The notes under the pieces are model-generated. The model ran no database searches. It saw only the letters and a list, made by a program, of their open reading frames with translations, and was not told the origin of the DNA. Source: Pseudomonadota bacterium (GTDB taxonomy: Bacteria; Pseudomonadota; Gammaproteobacteria; GCA-001735895). Taken from it: DNA of 10,459 nt. Where the stretch lies: assembly GCA_022545625.1 (NCBI GenBank), contig JACZQS010000051.1, forward strand, positions 1 through 10,459, given 5' to 3'. Every line of letters begins with the position of its first letter. Position 1 is the first letter of the stretch. The translations under genes were made by a program, and so were the position numbers. This document shows, piece by piece, positions 1 through 6,448 of the stretch.

Positions 1-1102
1 GTTCGTCGAATATTAAATTGACGCCGGTCTCCTCAAATGCCAGTGAACCAATAAACAGACTCATTGTAAAACCAATCCCGCAGAGTAACGCGACGCCGTA
101 CAGTGATGCAAATGACATCTCATTCGGGAGTTGGGCGACGCGAAGTTTTATGCCTAGCCAGCAGAATGCAAATACACCAATTTGCTTTCCGAAAAACAGG
201 CCCAGGGCTATCCCCAGAGGGATGTCGTGTAGCAAAGCCTGGCGATCCAGTCCCTCAAAACTGATCCCGGAATTGCAGAAAGAAAATACCGGCAAGATAA
301 GCAAGGCGACTAGAGGATGCAATTTATGCTCCATGCTTTTAAGCGGTGAACTATCGGGGTTGGCAGCAGAGCGCATCGGGATAAACAGGGCCAATACGAC
401 GCCTGCTAACGTGGCGTGCACACCTGATTTAACCAATGCAACCCACATGATGGCTCCAACGACAAGGTAAGCACTTATTTTGATTACCCCTCGTTGGTTC
501 AGTAGATATAAAAACAGGATACAGAATGCAGAAACGGCCAGGGCCGTGAATGAAATTTTGCTGGTATAGAAAAATGCAATGATCAGTATCGCACCGATAT
601 CATCGAATATAGCGACGGAGGTGAGAAAAACTTTAAGGCTAATGGGAACCCTGGATCCAAGCAGGGTAAGCACACCGAGCGCAAAGGCGATATCAGTAGC
701 GGTCGGAATGGCCCATCCTTTCAGAGCCACGGGATCGCTACTATTAAAATAAACATAGATCGCAGCAGGAACTACCATTCCACCTATGGCCCCCAGGCCG
801 GGCAATACGATTTTTCTTCGGTCGGATAACTCCCCTTCCAGGATTTCTCGCTTTAGTTCGAGCCCAATCAGGAAGAAAAATATGGCCATAAGGCCATCGT
901 TGACCCAGAGCAATAATGGTTTGGCTAATTGCAGGGGGCCAATTCTGATTTCAACCGGAGTATCAATCAAGAGAGTGTAGTATGGATAGAATGGTGAATT
1001 TGCGATAAGCATCGCGAGCGCTGCAGTACCGACCAGTAAAATACCCCCGGCTGACTCCAGTGCCAGGAATTTGGCAAGAAAATTTTTGTTGGAATCGTTC
1101 AT
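1..1102 (-). CDS. nhaA: Na+/H+ antiporter NhaA (3' end cut by window edge)
   Basis: Inner-membrane antiporter that exports Na+ in exchange for H+ and supports pH and salt homeostasis. Translating the minus strand from the ATG at 1102 gives about 367 residues that follow E. coli NhaA throughout: ESAGGILL near residue 16, LLLWVNDGLMAIFFF near 63, GLELKRE near 80, ATDIAFALG near 135 and VAIFDDIGAI near 163. Asp167-Asp168 match the essential Asp163/Asp164 pair, Asp137 matches Asp133, and the late Lys in FFGKQIGV is kept. About 12 hydrophobic segments are expected. The frame is open to base 1 and lacks roughly the last 20-25 residues of a typical 388-aa NhaA. An in-frame upstream ATG at 1147 would add 15 residues but sits in a hairpin without a usable Shine-Dalgarno, so 1102 is preferred. 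It is divergent from the DUF3750 gene. Confidence 0.96.
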   Translation of the reverse strand, partial: MNDSNKNFLAKFLALESAGGILLVGTAALAMLIANSPFYPYYTLLIDTPVEIRIGPLQLAKPLLLWVNDGLMAIFFFLIGLELKREILEGELSDRRKIVLPGLGAIGGMVVPAAIYVYFNSSDPVALKGWAIPTATDIAFALGVLTLLGSRVPISLKVFLTSVAIFDDIGAILIIAFFYTSKISFTALAVSAFCILFLYLLNQRGVIKISAYLVVGAIMWVALVKSGVHATLAGVVLALFIPMRSAANPDSSPLKSMEHKLHPLVALLILPVFSFCNSGISFEGLDRQALLHDIPLGIALGLFFGKQIGVFAFCWLGIKLRVAQLPNEMSFASLYGVALLCGIGFTMSLFIGSLAFEETGVNLIFDE

Positions 1103-1130
1103 CGGTTTGTGTTTGAGCGTCTCAACCTGG

Positions 1131-1146
1131 TGCCCGACATCGGGCA
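1131..1146 (-). promoter_or_regulatory. Short perfect hairpin in the nhaA leader
   Basis: TGCCCGA and TCGGGCA form a perfect inverted repeat (7 bp each, 2 bases between; realistically a 6-bp stem with a 4-base loop). It lies 29 bases upstream of the preferred nhaA start and overlaps the alternative ATG at 1147. No T-tract follows on either strand, so it is not a normal terminator. It could be an RNA hairpin in the leader or a small operator; the role is not known. Confidence 0.35.
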
Positions 1147-1205
1147 TGCCTGAGATAATCGCATAAGTCTTAGCCCATCGCCTGGTTGAACTTCGCCCTG
1201 TTTTA

Positions 1206-1760
1206 GTGAACTATATATTGATGGAAGTCCTGAAACCACTACTGATCGTTATTATCGCAATTATGATTCTGTTCAGTTGTTCAACTCATACCGACTGGCA
1301 CACTGCCAGTCGCGAGTCAGCTGGAATCGCACCCGATCCCGCTGTGACTAATGAAGCGGTCCTGCACGTATACGGTGCCGACGCCTGGAACTGGCGTGGC
1401 TGGTTTGCGATTCACACCTGGATTGCTGCCAAGCGAACCGGTGAATCGGATTATACCGTGTATGACGTGATCGGATGGCGCGGCTCGCAGGTTCTGGGGA
1501 TTAGACAGGATATTCCCGACCGATACTGGTATGGCGCGAAACCCCGACTTCTCAAAGCGCACCGCGGCGAGGGCGTCGAAGAACTAATTGATGCAGTTGA
1601 CAAGGCCGCTCATGCTTATCCCTGGAAGACGTCCTATAAGGTCTTTCCCGGACCCAATAGCAATACCTTCACCGCCTGGATCGCGATGCAGGTGCCCGAA
1701 CTGGAACTTAAGCTGCCTTTTTCTGCGATCGGCAGCGGTTACGCGAGCCAGGGGAACTGA
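1206..1760 (+). CDS. DUF3750 family protein, likely lipoprotein or membrane-anchored
   Basis: Family of unknown function, recognised as DUF3750 from its conserved string of motifs. DWHTASRESAGIAPDP covers residues 30-45, RGWFAIHTWIA 64-74, YTVYDVIGWR 83-92, and PGPNSNTF 148-155 precedes a final AIGSGYA. The first 25 residues are one hydrophobic stretch ending LFSC, so Cys25 could be lipidated; the lipobox is imperfect (Phe at -2) and a plain N-terminal anchor is the alternative. Either way the body should lie in the periplasm. His70 and the NSN motif are conserved polar residues and possible active-site positions, which is inference. The start is uncertain: GTG at 1206 or ATG at 1221 (in frame, five codons later), neither with a clear Shine-Dalgarno. 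The gene stands alone, divergent from nhaA and convergent with the AlkB-like gene. The 77-base convergent gap shows no convincing terminator. Confidence 0.85.
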   Translation: MNYILMEVLKPLLIVIIAIMILFSCSTHTDWHTASRESAGIAPDPAVTNEAVLHVYGADAWNWRGWFAIHTWIAAKRTGESDYTVYDVIGWRGSQVLGIRQDIPDRYWYGAKPRLLKAHRGEGVEELIDAVDKAAHAYPWKTSYKVFPGPNSNTFTAWIAMQVPELELKLPFSAIGSGYASQGN

Positions 1761-1837
1761 TACTCACGGTCACTAAGTTGATGCTCTGCGCCTCTGCGAG
1801 AATCAATTCTTTACCCTGCAGACACCTCGATAGAGGG

Positions 1838-2473
1838 TTATTGCTTTTCAATTATGGTTCTAAATGTCAGGTTTACGCGTGGCCCGCAACGCTGTTTTTG
1901 TTTCATAATTCCGTGTTTCCAGAATCTTTGTGTATCGCCTTTCATTACCAGCAGACTACCCGACGGTAGTGGCAGTTTGAAGGTAACTAATTCTTTTCGG
2001 TACTTGTGTCGGAGTAGCAGGGTTCGCTCTTCGCCGAGGCTGAGCGATGCAATCACGGGTCGCCTACCGAGTTCGGATTCATCGTCACTGTGCATACCCA
2101 TACCATCCCGGTGATCGCGATAGTAATTGAGCAATACACTGTTAAAACCCTGGGCAACCAGCGATTCGATTCGTGCCTTTAATTTCAGTAGCGTTTGACT
2201 CCAGGGTCGCGGCTGCATGGAGATTCCGGAGTAACAGTAATTTAAATCCTTGCCGCCATACCATGCAGTAAGCCTCGGTTGCCAATGTGTCTTTCCATAT
2301 AGCGTTATTTCCTCCTGCCGCCATACAGTGTCATTGATCAGCTCGTGCAATAAATCATCGTAAGACTGACCGAGATCTACCTGCTGGTATAGCGATATAT
2401 CGGCATCGGCTATCGGCAATTGTTCGATGGCCGAACCTCCAAACGCGAGCAATTGCCTATTAGCACACTCCAT
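1838..2473 (-). CDS. AlkB-like Fe(II)/2-oxoglutarate-dependent dioxygenase
   Basis: Probable oxidative dealkylase of nucleic acids (AlkB family), which removes methyl lesions such as 1-methyladenine and 3-methylcytosine from DNA or RNA using Fe(II), O2 and 2-oxoglutarate. All the cofactor residues are visible: NYYRDHRDGMGMHSDD holds the HxD pair His128/Asp130, SGSLLVMKGDTQRFWKHGI supplies the second iron ligand His187, and RVNLTFR gives Arg199 and Arg205, matching the RxNxTxR motif of E. coli AlkB. The middle motif GRRPVIASLSLGEERTLLLRH is typical of the ALKBH2/3-like bacterial branch. At 211 aa it is a normal length for this branch. It is the second gene of a pair: its ATG lies two bases after the stop of the alpha/beta hydrolase, so translation is probably coupled. 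Fe/2OG dioxygenase identity is very secure. The substrate (DNA repair, RNA demethylation or other) is inference. Confidence 0.95.
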   Translation of the reverse strand: MECANRQLLAFGGSAIEQLPIADADISLYQQVDLGQSYDDLLHELINDTVWRQEEITLYGKTHWQPRLTAWYGGKDLNYCYSGISMQPRPWSQTLLKLKARIESLVAQGFNSVLLNYYRDHRDGMGMHSDDESELGRRPVIASLSLGEERTLLLRHKYRKELVTFKLPLPSGSLLVMKGDTQRFWKHGIMKQKQRCGPRVNLTFRTIIEKQ

Positions 2474-2475
2474 AC

Positions 2476-3597
2476 CTAGGCATGATCCTGGTTGATACTC
2501 TCGATACCCCTGCTGTCCAGCTTATAGCTATTGTTATCCGGCCAATATTTCAAATGATGTTCCACTGCACGCCCGTTAAACATTTCATTAAACATATATT
2601 TTAGCGACTCGTTGCCGATAGCATCACCTTTAAAATAAGAATGTTCCGTACCTACCTGCCTGGCCTCGGTGACATCGATGTAATGCACATTAGGACTGTT
2701 GAGCTTCCGGGTATAGTGTCCGAGGCGTGCCAACTGCTCATCGCCTGGTTTAATGCGCGCAACCCTTAGCGCAGAGTCATTTTCGTTAATCACCACATAA
2801 ATTCTTTTTCGCGCATCCAGTTTACCAACCCATTGTGCGTGACTGGCATTATTCACGTCGGCCGCAACCAGGCATATATTGTCAAATACCAGCCCGGAGG
2901 TTGCATTATCACTGGTTTTTAACGTGCTTTTGAAAACATAGTTGCCCATACTGTGACACAACAGGTTCAGGGTTACAGGACAGTCTTTTTCTACCAGCCT
3001 GACAAAATGGGATTGAGCGGCCTGCCTATTATCGGGGTGTTTTTTCATCGCCCGTTCCAGCAGTTGGTTTTTTCGCGCTGTCGTAAGCATCAGGTGTAAT
3101 TGCTGGATCTTACCGATGGTACGGTTCAATGCGCCTGAAGAGACCCGGGCATCGCCCTTATCACTTAGATAAGATGCGGTACCCGAGATTGCACCGCCGC
3201 CATTAGCTGGCCAGGTAAATGGCACCACGATCACCTCGTAGAGTTTTTCGATTTCATCGGCTGTCTCGATGATGTCCTCGACGTCATTGTTATATCCGTG
3301 GATAAAAAACAGTATTGACTTATTTTGCCTACGCGCCTGATCGAAAAGCTCACAGGCCACCTTGAGGCTTCCGTGCCAGGGTTTTGAAATATCGAGATCC
3401 AGTTTATATTTCTTTTTCAGGGCTTTAACGCTCGTTGGTGTGAGCTTGTCGATAATTGCTTTGGCTTCCCAACGCTTGTTCCTTTTTGTGACCCGCATCA
3501 ATCTCAGTTCATTGGGTCCTGCCGGGTTCGGCGTTTTTGCAAAAACATCCAGACCCTTTTTCTCCGTATTGAGTGCTCTATTTGTGATCAAGTACAT
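2476..3597 (-). CDS. Alpha/beta hydrolase, DUF900-like, first gene of AlkB operon
   Basis: Predicted serine hydrolase of unknown substrate, 373 aa. The core starts near residue 94 with a strand leading into the oxyanion motif FFIHGYNND (97-105). The nucleophile elbow is LLCHSMGNY, with Ser216 as nucleophile. Likely partners are Asp274 in NENDSAL and His319 in GTEHSYF, completing a Ser-Asp-His triad. FTWPANGGG (128-135) resembles the FxWPSxG motif of the DUF900 family, which is the basis for that assignment. Residues 1-90 form an extra N-terminal part, rich in Lys and Arg, that I do not recognise. No signal peptide or transmembrane segment is seen, so it is probably cytoplasmic. The ATG at 3597 follows a weak purine-rich stretch (AGAGATAAG). 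The gene ends two bases before the AlkB-like ATG, so the two are almost certainly one operon. Esterase, lipase or peptidase activity are all possible. Confidence 0.85.
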   Translation of the reverse strand: MYLITNRALNTEKKGLDVFAKTPNPAGPNELRLMRVTKRNKRWEAKAIIDKLTPTSVKALKKKYKLDLDISKPWHGSLKVACELFDQARRQNKSILFFIHGYNNDVEDIIETADEIEKLYEVIVVPFTWPANGGGAISGTASYLSDKGDARVSSGALNRTIGKIQQLHLMLTTARKNQLLERAMKKHPDNRQAAQSHFVRLVEKDCPVTLNLLCHSMGNYVFKSTLKTSDNATSGLVFDNICLVAADVNNASHAQWVGKLDARKRIYVVINENDSALRVARIKPGDEQLARLGHYTRKLNSPNVHYIDVTEARQVGTEHSYFKGDAIGNESLKYMFNEMFNGRAVEHHLKYWPDNNSYKLDSRGIESINQDHA

Positions 3598-3664
3598 AGT
3601 CTTATCTCTATACCATAGTATGAGTGTTGCCGTAGTTTTTCTGCCCTGCCCGGTAGAAGGGCCT

Positions 3665-3677
3665 TCGTATTATACGA
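3665..3677 (-). promoter_or_regulatory. Perfect palindrome containing a consensus -10 box (hydrolase-AlkB operon)
   Basis: On the minus strand the 13-base sequence TCGTATAATACGA is a perfect palindrome around one central base. It contains a consensus TATAAT -10 hexamer (plus positions 3669-3674), which points toward the hydrolase start about 70 bases away. At normal spacing the -35 region reads AACCTG or a shifted variant, a poor match to TTGACA, so the promoter would depend on an activator or be weak. A second palindrome, GAAGG-G-CCTTC (3656-3666), abuts it, and the half-site ATACGA recurs at 3726-3731. An operator overlapping the -10 box is the natural reading; the regulator is unknown. Confidence 0.5.
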
Positions 3678-3735
3678 CCTCGTGCGGGGTCCAGGTTAGT
3701 TTCCGCATACGGTACCTAGGGCGATATACGAGGTC
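3676..3735. repeat. Inverted repeat in the hydrolase/csaA divergent region
   Basis: GACCTCGT (3676-3683) and ACGAGGTC (3728-3735) are exact reverse complements separated by 44 bases. Inside, GTGCGG (3682-3687) can pair with CCGCAT (3703-3708) through one wobble, and GGTACC and CCTAGG occur side by side at 3711-3720. The arms flank the space between the two divergent genes, so this may be a paired operator site or a foldable leader element. No T-tract marks it as a terminator. Confidence 0.35.
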
Positions 3736-3740
3736 AAATC

Positions 3741-3766
3741 TTGACTTAAGCGGATAAATTTATACT
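3741..3766 (+). promoter_or_regulatory. Weak candidate promoter for csaA
   Basis: TTGACT (3741-3746) and TATACT (3761-3766) resemble sigma-70 -35 and -10 hexamers upstream of the csaA start at 3818. The spacer is only 14 bases, below the usual 16-18, so one of the two is probably a chance match. The TATACT box, about 50 bases from the ATG, is the better-placed element. Confidence 0.25.
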
Positions 3767-3817
3767 CTTGCATTTCATGGCAAGACCCTCACGAACTGCA
3801 TTTAAAAACGTCCTTTA

Positions 3818-4156
3818 ATGGATATAATCAGTTGGGCAGATTTTGAAAAAGTAGAACTTCGGGTCGGTACTATCGTCGATGTCGAAAATTTCCCTGAGGC
3901 TCGCAAGCCCGCATATAAACTGAAAGTCGATTTTGGCGATGAGATAGGGATTAAAAAATCGAGCGCACAGATTACCGATATTTATGACAGGGAGGAATTG
4001 ATAGGTCGACAGGTGCTTGCGGTGGTCAATTTCCCACCCAGGCAAATTGGCCCGGTTCGGTCTGAATGCCTGATAACCGGGTTTCATCGTGAGGATGGCG
4101 CAGTGGTACTGGTCGGACCCGATAGCAATGTGCCTAACGGCGCCAAACTGGCCTAG
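3818..4156 (+). CDS. csaA: CsaA-like tRNA-binding chaperone
   Basis: Small cytoplasmic protein of the CsaA family, an OB-fold related to the tRNA-binding domains of MetRS C-terminus, Arc1p and Trbp111. In Bacillus subtilis CsaA is a homodimer with export-related chaperone activity. At 112 aa it matches the usual length of about 110 and keeps the family landmarks: WADFEKVELRVGTIV (6-20), FPEARKPAYKL (25-35), DFGDEIGIKKSSAQIT (38-53), VLAVVNFPPRQIG (67-79), then a terminal PDSNVPNGAKL. The R-G-T motif and the KKSSAQIT segment are the nucleic-acid-binding-face signatures. The start is the only sensible ATG; there is no clear Shine-Dalgarno upstream (TCCTTTA precedes it). It is transcribed alone, divergent from the hydrolase-AlkB operon and about 190 bases upstream of the PA2779-like gene. 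The family is secure; a role in tRNA handling versus protein export cannot be read from the sequence. Confidence 0.95.
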   Translation: MDIISWADFEKVELRVGTIVDVENFPEARKPAYKLKVDFGDEIGIKKSSAQITDIYDREELIGRQVLAVVNFPPRQIGPVRSECLITGFHREDGAVVLVGPDSNVPNGAKLA

Positions 4157-4349
4157 TCGACCTGGCCTGGGCGACTCAGAATAAATAAACTAGTTAACAG
4201 AATATTAAACTAATTTTGTTATTATGGACGCGATTGTGAATGGACCTGCCGCTGGACTGGCGGATGAAATAATCATAATTTCAATTGAATGGCTCTGGAT
4301 TATACGAGGACAATAATCTGGAATTTTTTCATCAAGAGGTTAAATTGAT

Positions 4350-4745
4350 ATGTCGATACATAAAGTAATAAAAAGGTTTGCGTTATCAGTGTTATTCGCT
4401 GTTGGGGTAATATCTTTCAGCATACCGGCACAGGCGGCGATGGTCGGTACTGCACAGATAGTTGGTGTTGCGGGTGGCCAGGTTCTGGACCAGAAAGTAA
4501 TGCAGCAAAAGCGTGACTGGATACAGGCAGAGTTAGTAAAAGGTGGTATTAGTCCAGCTGAATCGGCACTGCGGGTTAGCAGCATGAGTGATAATCAGGT
4601 GATGCAGATTCATCAACGCATGGATGAAATGCCTGCTGGGGCAGGAGCCGCAGGTACGATAGTACTTATTTTTGCCATACTGGCGGTCACTGATTTGATG
4701 GGCGTGACCGATATTTTCCCCTTTATTAGACCGATGGAGAAATAA
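4350..4745 (+). CDS. PA2779 family small membrane protein
   Basis: A 131-aa exported membrane protein of unknown function that I recognise as PA2779-like. It has an N-terminal signal sequence (MSIHKVIKRF, then a hydrophobic core to about residue 25) with a likely cleavage after AQA near residue 29, just before AMVGTAQIV. A polar helical middle (about 45-92) contains QKRDWIQAELVKGGISPAE and a predicted helix-turn (MSDNQVMQIHQRMDEM). A single transmembrane segment follows near 97-120, in AGAAGTIVLIFAILAVTDL. The family typically ends this way, shortly after DIFPFI. The start is supported by AAGAGG at 4334-4339, ten bases before the ATG. In other genomes such genes often sit next to PA2778, a C39-like cysteine-peptidase protein; that partner is absent here, as the following gene is convergent. 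Confidence 0.8.
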   Translation: MSIHKVIKRFALSVLFAVGVISFSIPAQAAMVGTAQIVGVAGGQVLDQKVMQQKRDWIQAELVKGGISPAESALRVSSMSDNQVMQIHQRMDEMPAGAGAAGTIVLIFAILAVTDLMGVTDIFPFIRPMEK

Positions 4746-4826
4746 TCGAACAGGTTCGTAAATCGCGCCTGCATTTCCCAGTCGAAATTTCCGAACTTAT
4801 TTTTAGCCGCCACCTGGGAATCCGGC

Positions 4827-4854
4827 GATTCACACAGGAACACCGGTGTGAATC
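4827..4854. repeat. Perfect 9-bp inverted repeat between convergent genes
   Basis: GATTCACAC (4827-4835) and GTGTGAATC (4846-4854) are exact complements with a 10-base loop, between the stops of the PA2779-like gene (+) and the aldolase-like gene (-). GAATC also occurs at 4818-4822, so a competing smaller stem is possible. No T-run follows on either strand. A factor-assisted bidirectional transcription end or an RNA-stabilising 3' hairpin is plausible; an intrinsic terminator is not. Confidence 0.4.
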
Positions 4855-4904
4855 AGTCGAGCTGAATTTATAGAACCCGTTTTGAACCTGCCCTGGGTAG
4901 CCTG

Positions 4905-5681
4905 CTACAGCTTGTAGTCGGGCTCTTCACGATCGAGGATTTCACGAACCTCGCGCAGATGGGCCTCGGTATAGCGGGTATTATCGACGAAGTGGTCCCA
5001 CTGCTGTGCTGTTTTTTCGGCGACTTCATCGCTAACGATACGTAGCGGCTTGCCTGTCATCAGCGCGGTTATATAGGTCGAGCAGGCACGTTCGAAATAA
5101 TACAACTCATCAAAGGCCCGGGCGATGGTATTACCAATTACCATCACACCGTGGTTACCCATGATCAGAACCCTGTTGTCACCCATCGTGGATGTCAGGC
5201 GTTCTGCCTCATCACCGAGCCCCATACCATCAAAGCCGGTATCGAGTGAAACGCGGTTAAAATAGCGCATCGTATTCTGGTCGATTGGTGGTAAACCCTG
5301 ATCTTCGATCGAAGCCAGTACGGTGGCGTACTTCGGGTGCAGGTGTAATATGCAACGAGCCTGCGGCACGTTGCGGTGCATCGCGCTATGAATTGCCCAG
5401 GCGGTCGGGTCGGGCGCGTTGGGTTTATTCATGGTCGAATCATCGTTCGCGTCGAGCAGCAATAATTCGCTGGCGCGGATGTTAGAGAAATGGCGCCCGA
5501 TCGGATTGACCAGGAATTGGTTGCCATCTTCGGTAACCGCGTAACTGAAATGATTGGCAACCGATTCGTGCATATCGAGTCGGGCGGCCATCCGAAATAC
5601 GGCGGCAAGGTTGACCCGGTCTTCGTAAAATGGGTCTGATTGGTTGGCTGATTTACCGGCATCGACCGCGGTTATTGGCAT
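4905..5681 (-). CDS. Class II aldolase/adducin family protein
   Basis: Cytoplasmic zinc-dependent fold of the fuculose-1-phosphate aldolase/adducin-head family, 258 aa, normal length. Three metal-ligand histidines are visible: His113 and His115 in ILHLHPKYATVL, and His177 in IMGNHGVMVIG. NHFSYAVTEDGNQFLVNPIG (43-62) is the usual N-terminal substrate-loop region. The residue that aligns with the catalytic Glu73 of FucA (before W-x-x-H) appears to be Ala94, in DPTAWAIHSAMH. This makes classical aldol cleavage doubtful and fits the adducin-like subset of unknown reaction. The start is well supported: AGGAG (plus positions 5688-5692) lies six bases before the ATG. It is a single gene, divergent from acpH with a 136-base shared upstream region. 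The next minus-strand gene, the FAD dehydrogenase, is separated from it by acpH, so co-function is only a guess. Confidence 0.92.
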   Translation of the reverse strand: MPITAVDAGKSANQSDPFYEDRVNLAAVFRMAARLDMHESVANHFSYAVTEDGNQFLVNPIGRHFSNIRASELLLLDANDDSTMNKPNAPDPTAWAIHSAMHRNVPQARCILHLHPKYATVLASIEDQGLPPIDQNTMRYFNRVSLDTGFDGMGLGDEAERLTSTMGDNRVLIMGNHGVMVIGNTIARAFDELYYFERACSTYITALMTGKPLRIVSDEVAEKTAQQWDHFVDNTRYTEAHLREVREILDREEPDYKL

Positions 5682-5817
5682 GGCAGGCTCCTGTTCATAG
5701 GGCTAAGATTGGATTAAACATCAGGGCAGGCGGAAGGACAATCAGTTTTTTCTGACTCATGGTATTAACTATTCTTATGCATATCCGATTTTTCACAGTA
5801 GCCGACTTCCCAAGGCA

Positions 5818-6411
5818 ATGAATTATTTCGCCCACCTGGTTTTATCCCAACCGACCCTCGAGTCAACAGTCGGTAATTTACTGGGTGATTTTGCGCGTGG
5901 TATCGATCAGTCGGCGCTCGATCCGGCGGTGCTGGCCGGGCTCAACAATCATCGTGCGGTTGATCGTTTTACCGATAGCTACATCAGAGCCACCGGTATC
6001 AAGCAACGTTTCAGCCCTGATCGAAGACGCTTTGCCGGCATTGCACTGGATGTTTATTTTGATCATTTACTGATGATTCACTGGCAGGTATTTGATCCAC
6101 GAAAACTGGACCATGTGATTGCAGAATTTTATGCGCGAATGGAACGTGGGCAGGCGTTAATGCCCGGTAGCGAAATGCGTCGGATTACCTCGCGCATGAT
6201 CACTGATGACTGGTTTGGTTCTTACCGGGATATCGACTCGGTCGCAGAGGCGCTCGATCGTATCGCAATGCGTATTCGGTTTCCCAATCAGTTTGGCAAT
6301 ATCATCGAAGATATACGCCGGCATGAGGATATAATTCTGGAGCTGTTTATCGATTTTTTCCCTGAACTCAAGGCACATGTCAGCTCACTGGCGCTCGAAA
6401 CTGGGCTCTAA
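5818..6411 (+). CDS. acpH: Acyl-carrier-protein phosphodiesterase AcpH (DUF479)
   Basis: Predicted cytoplasmic hydrolase that removes the 4'-phosphopantetheine prosthetic group from acyl carrier protein, returning apo-ACP. The 197-aa product follows E. coli AcpH along its length: MNYFAHLVLSQPTLESTVGNLLGDF (first 25 residues) with His6 and Asp24, NNHRAVDRFTD with His45 and Asp49, and ALDVYFDHLL with Asp78, Asp82 and His83. These His/Asp residues match the HD-like metal centre proposed for the family. Length is as expected (E. coli about 193). The start follows AAGG at only a few bases, a tight but usable Shine-Dalgarno. It is divergent from the aldolase-like gene and convergent with the FAD dehydrogenase, whose stop is 37 bases away, and is transcribed alone. 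Functional assignment is good because the family is small and well characterised in Gammaproteobacteria. Confidence 0.92.
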   Translation: MNYFAHLVLSQPTLESTVGNLLGDFARGIDQSALDPAVLAGLNNHRAVDRFTDSYIRATGIKQRFSPDRRRFAGIALDVYFDHLLMIHWQVFDPRKLDHVIAEFYARMERGQALMPGSEMRRITSRMITDDWFGSYRDIDSVAEALDRIAMRIRFPNQFGNIIEDIRRHEDIILELFIDFFPELKAHVSSLALETGL

Positions 6412-6448
6412 ACCGGCAAGCTGCTGGCTTACAGGGTAGATAGCATTA

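Noticed and set aside
18..980. Open plus-strand frames across the left end
   Set aside because: They are antisense to nhaA, whose minus-strand translation matches the whole NhaA family including Asp167-Asp168.
3362..3757. 131-codon plus-strand frame running over the hydrolase start into the intergenic region
   Set aside because: It is antisense to the conserved hydrolase, has no start signal and no family resemblance.
4194..4225. Promoter for the PA2779-like gene (TTAACA and TATTAT)
   Set aside because: The 20-base spacer is too long and neither hexamer is strong. A 10-base palindrome TTCAATTGAA at 4280-4289 was also seen but is too short and AT-rich to interpret.
4827..4854. Intrinsic terminator between convergent genes
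   Set aside because: The stem is perfect but no T-tract follows on either strand, so it is listed only as an inverted repeat.
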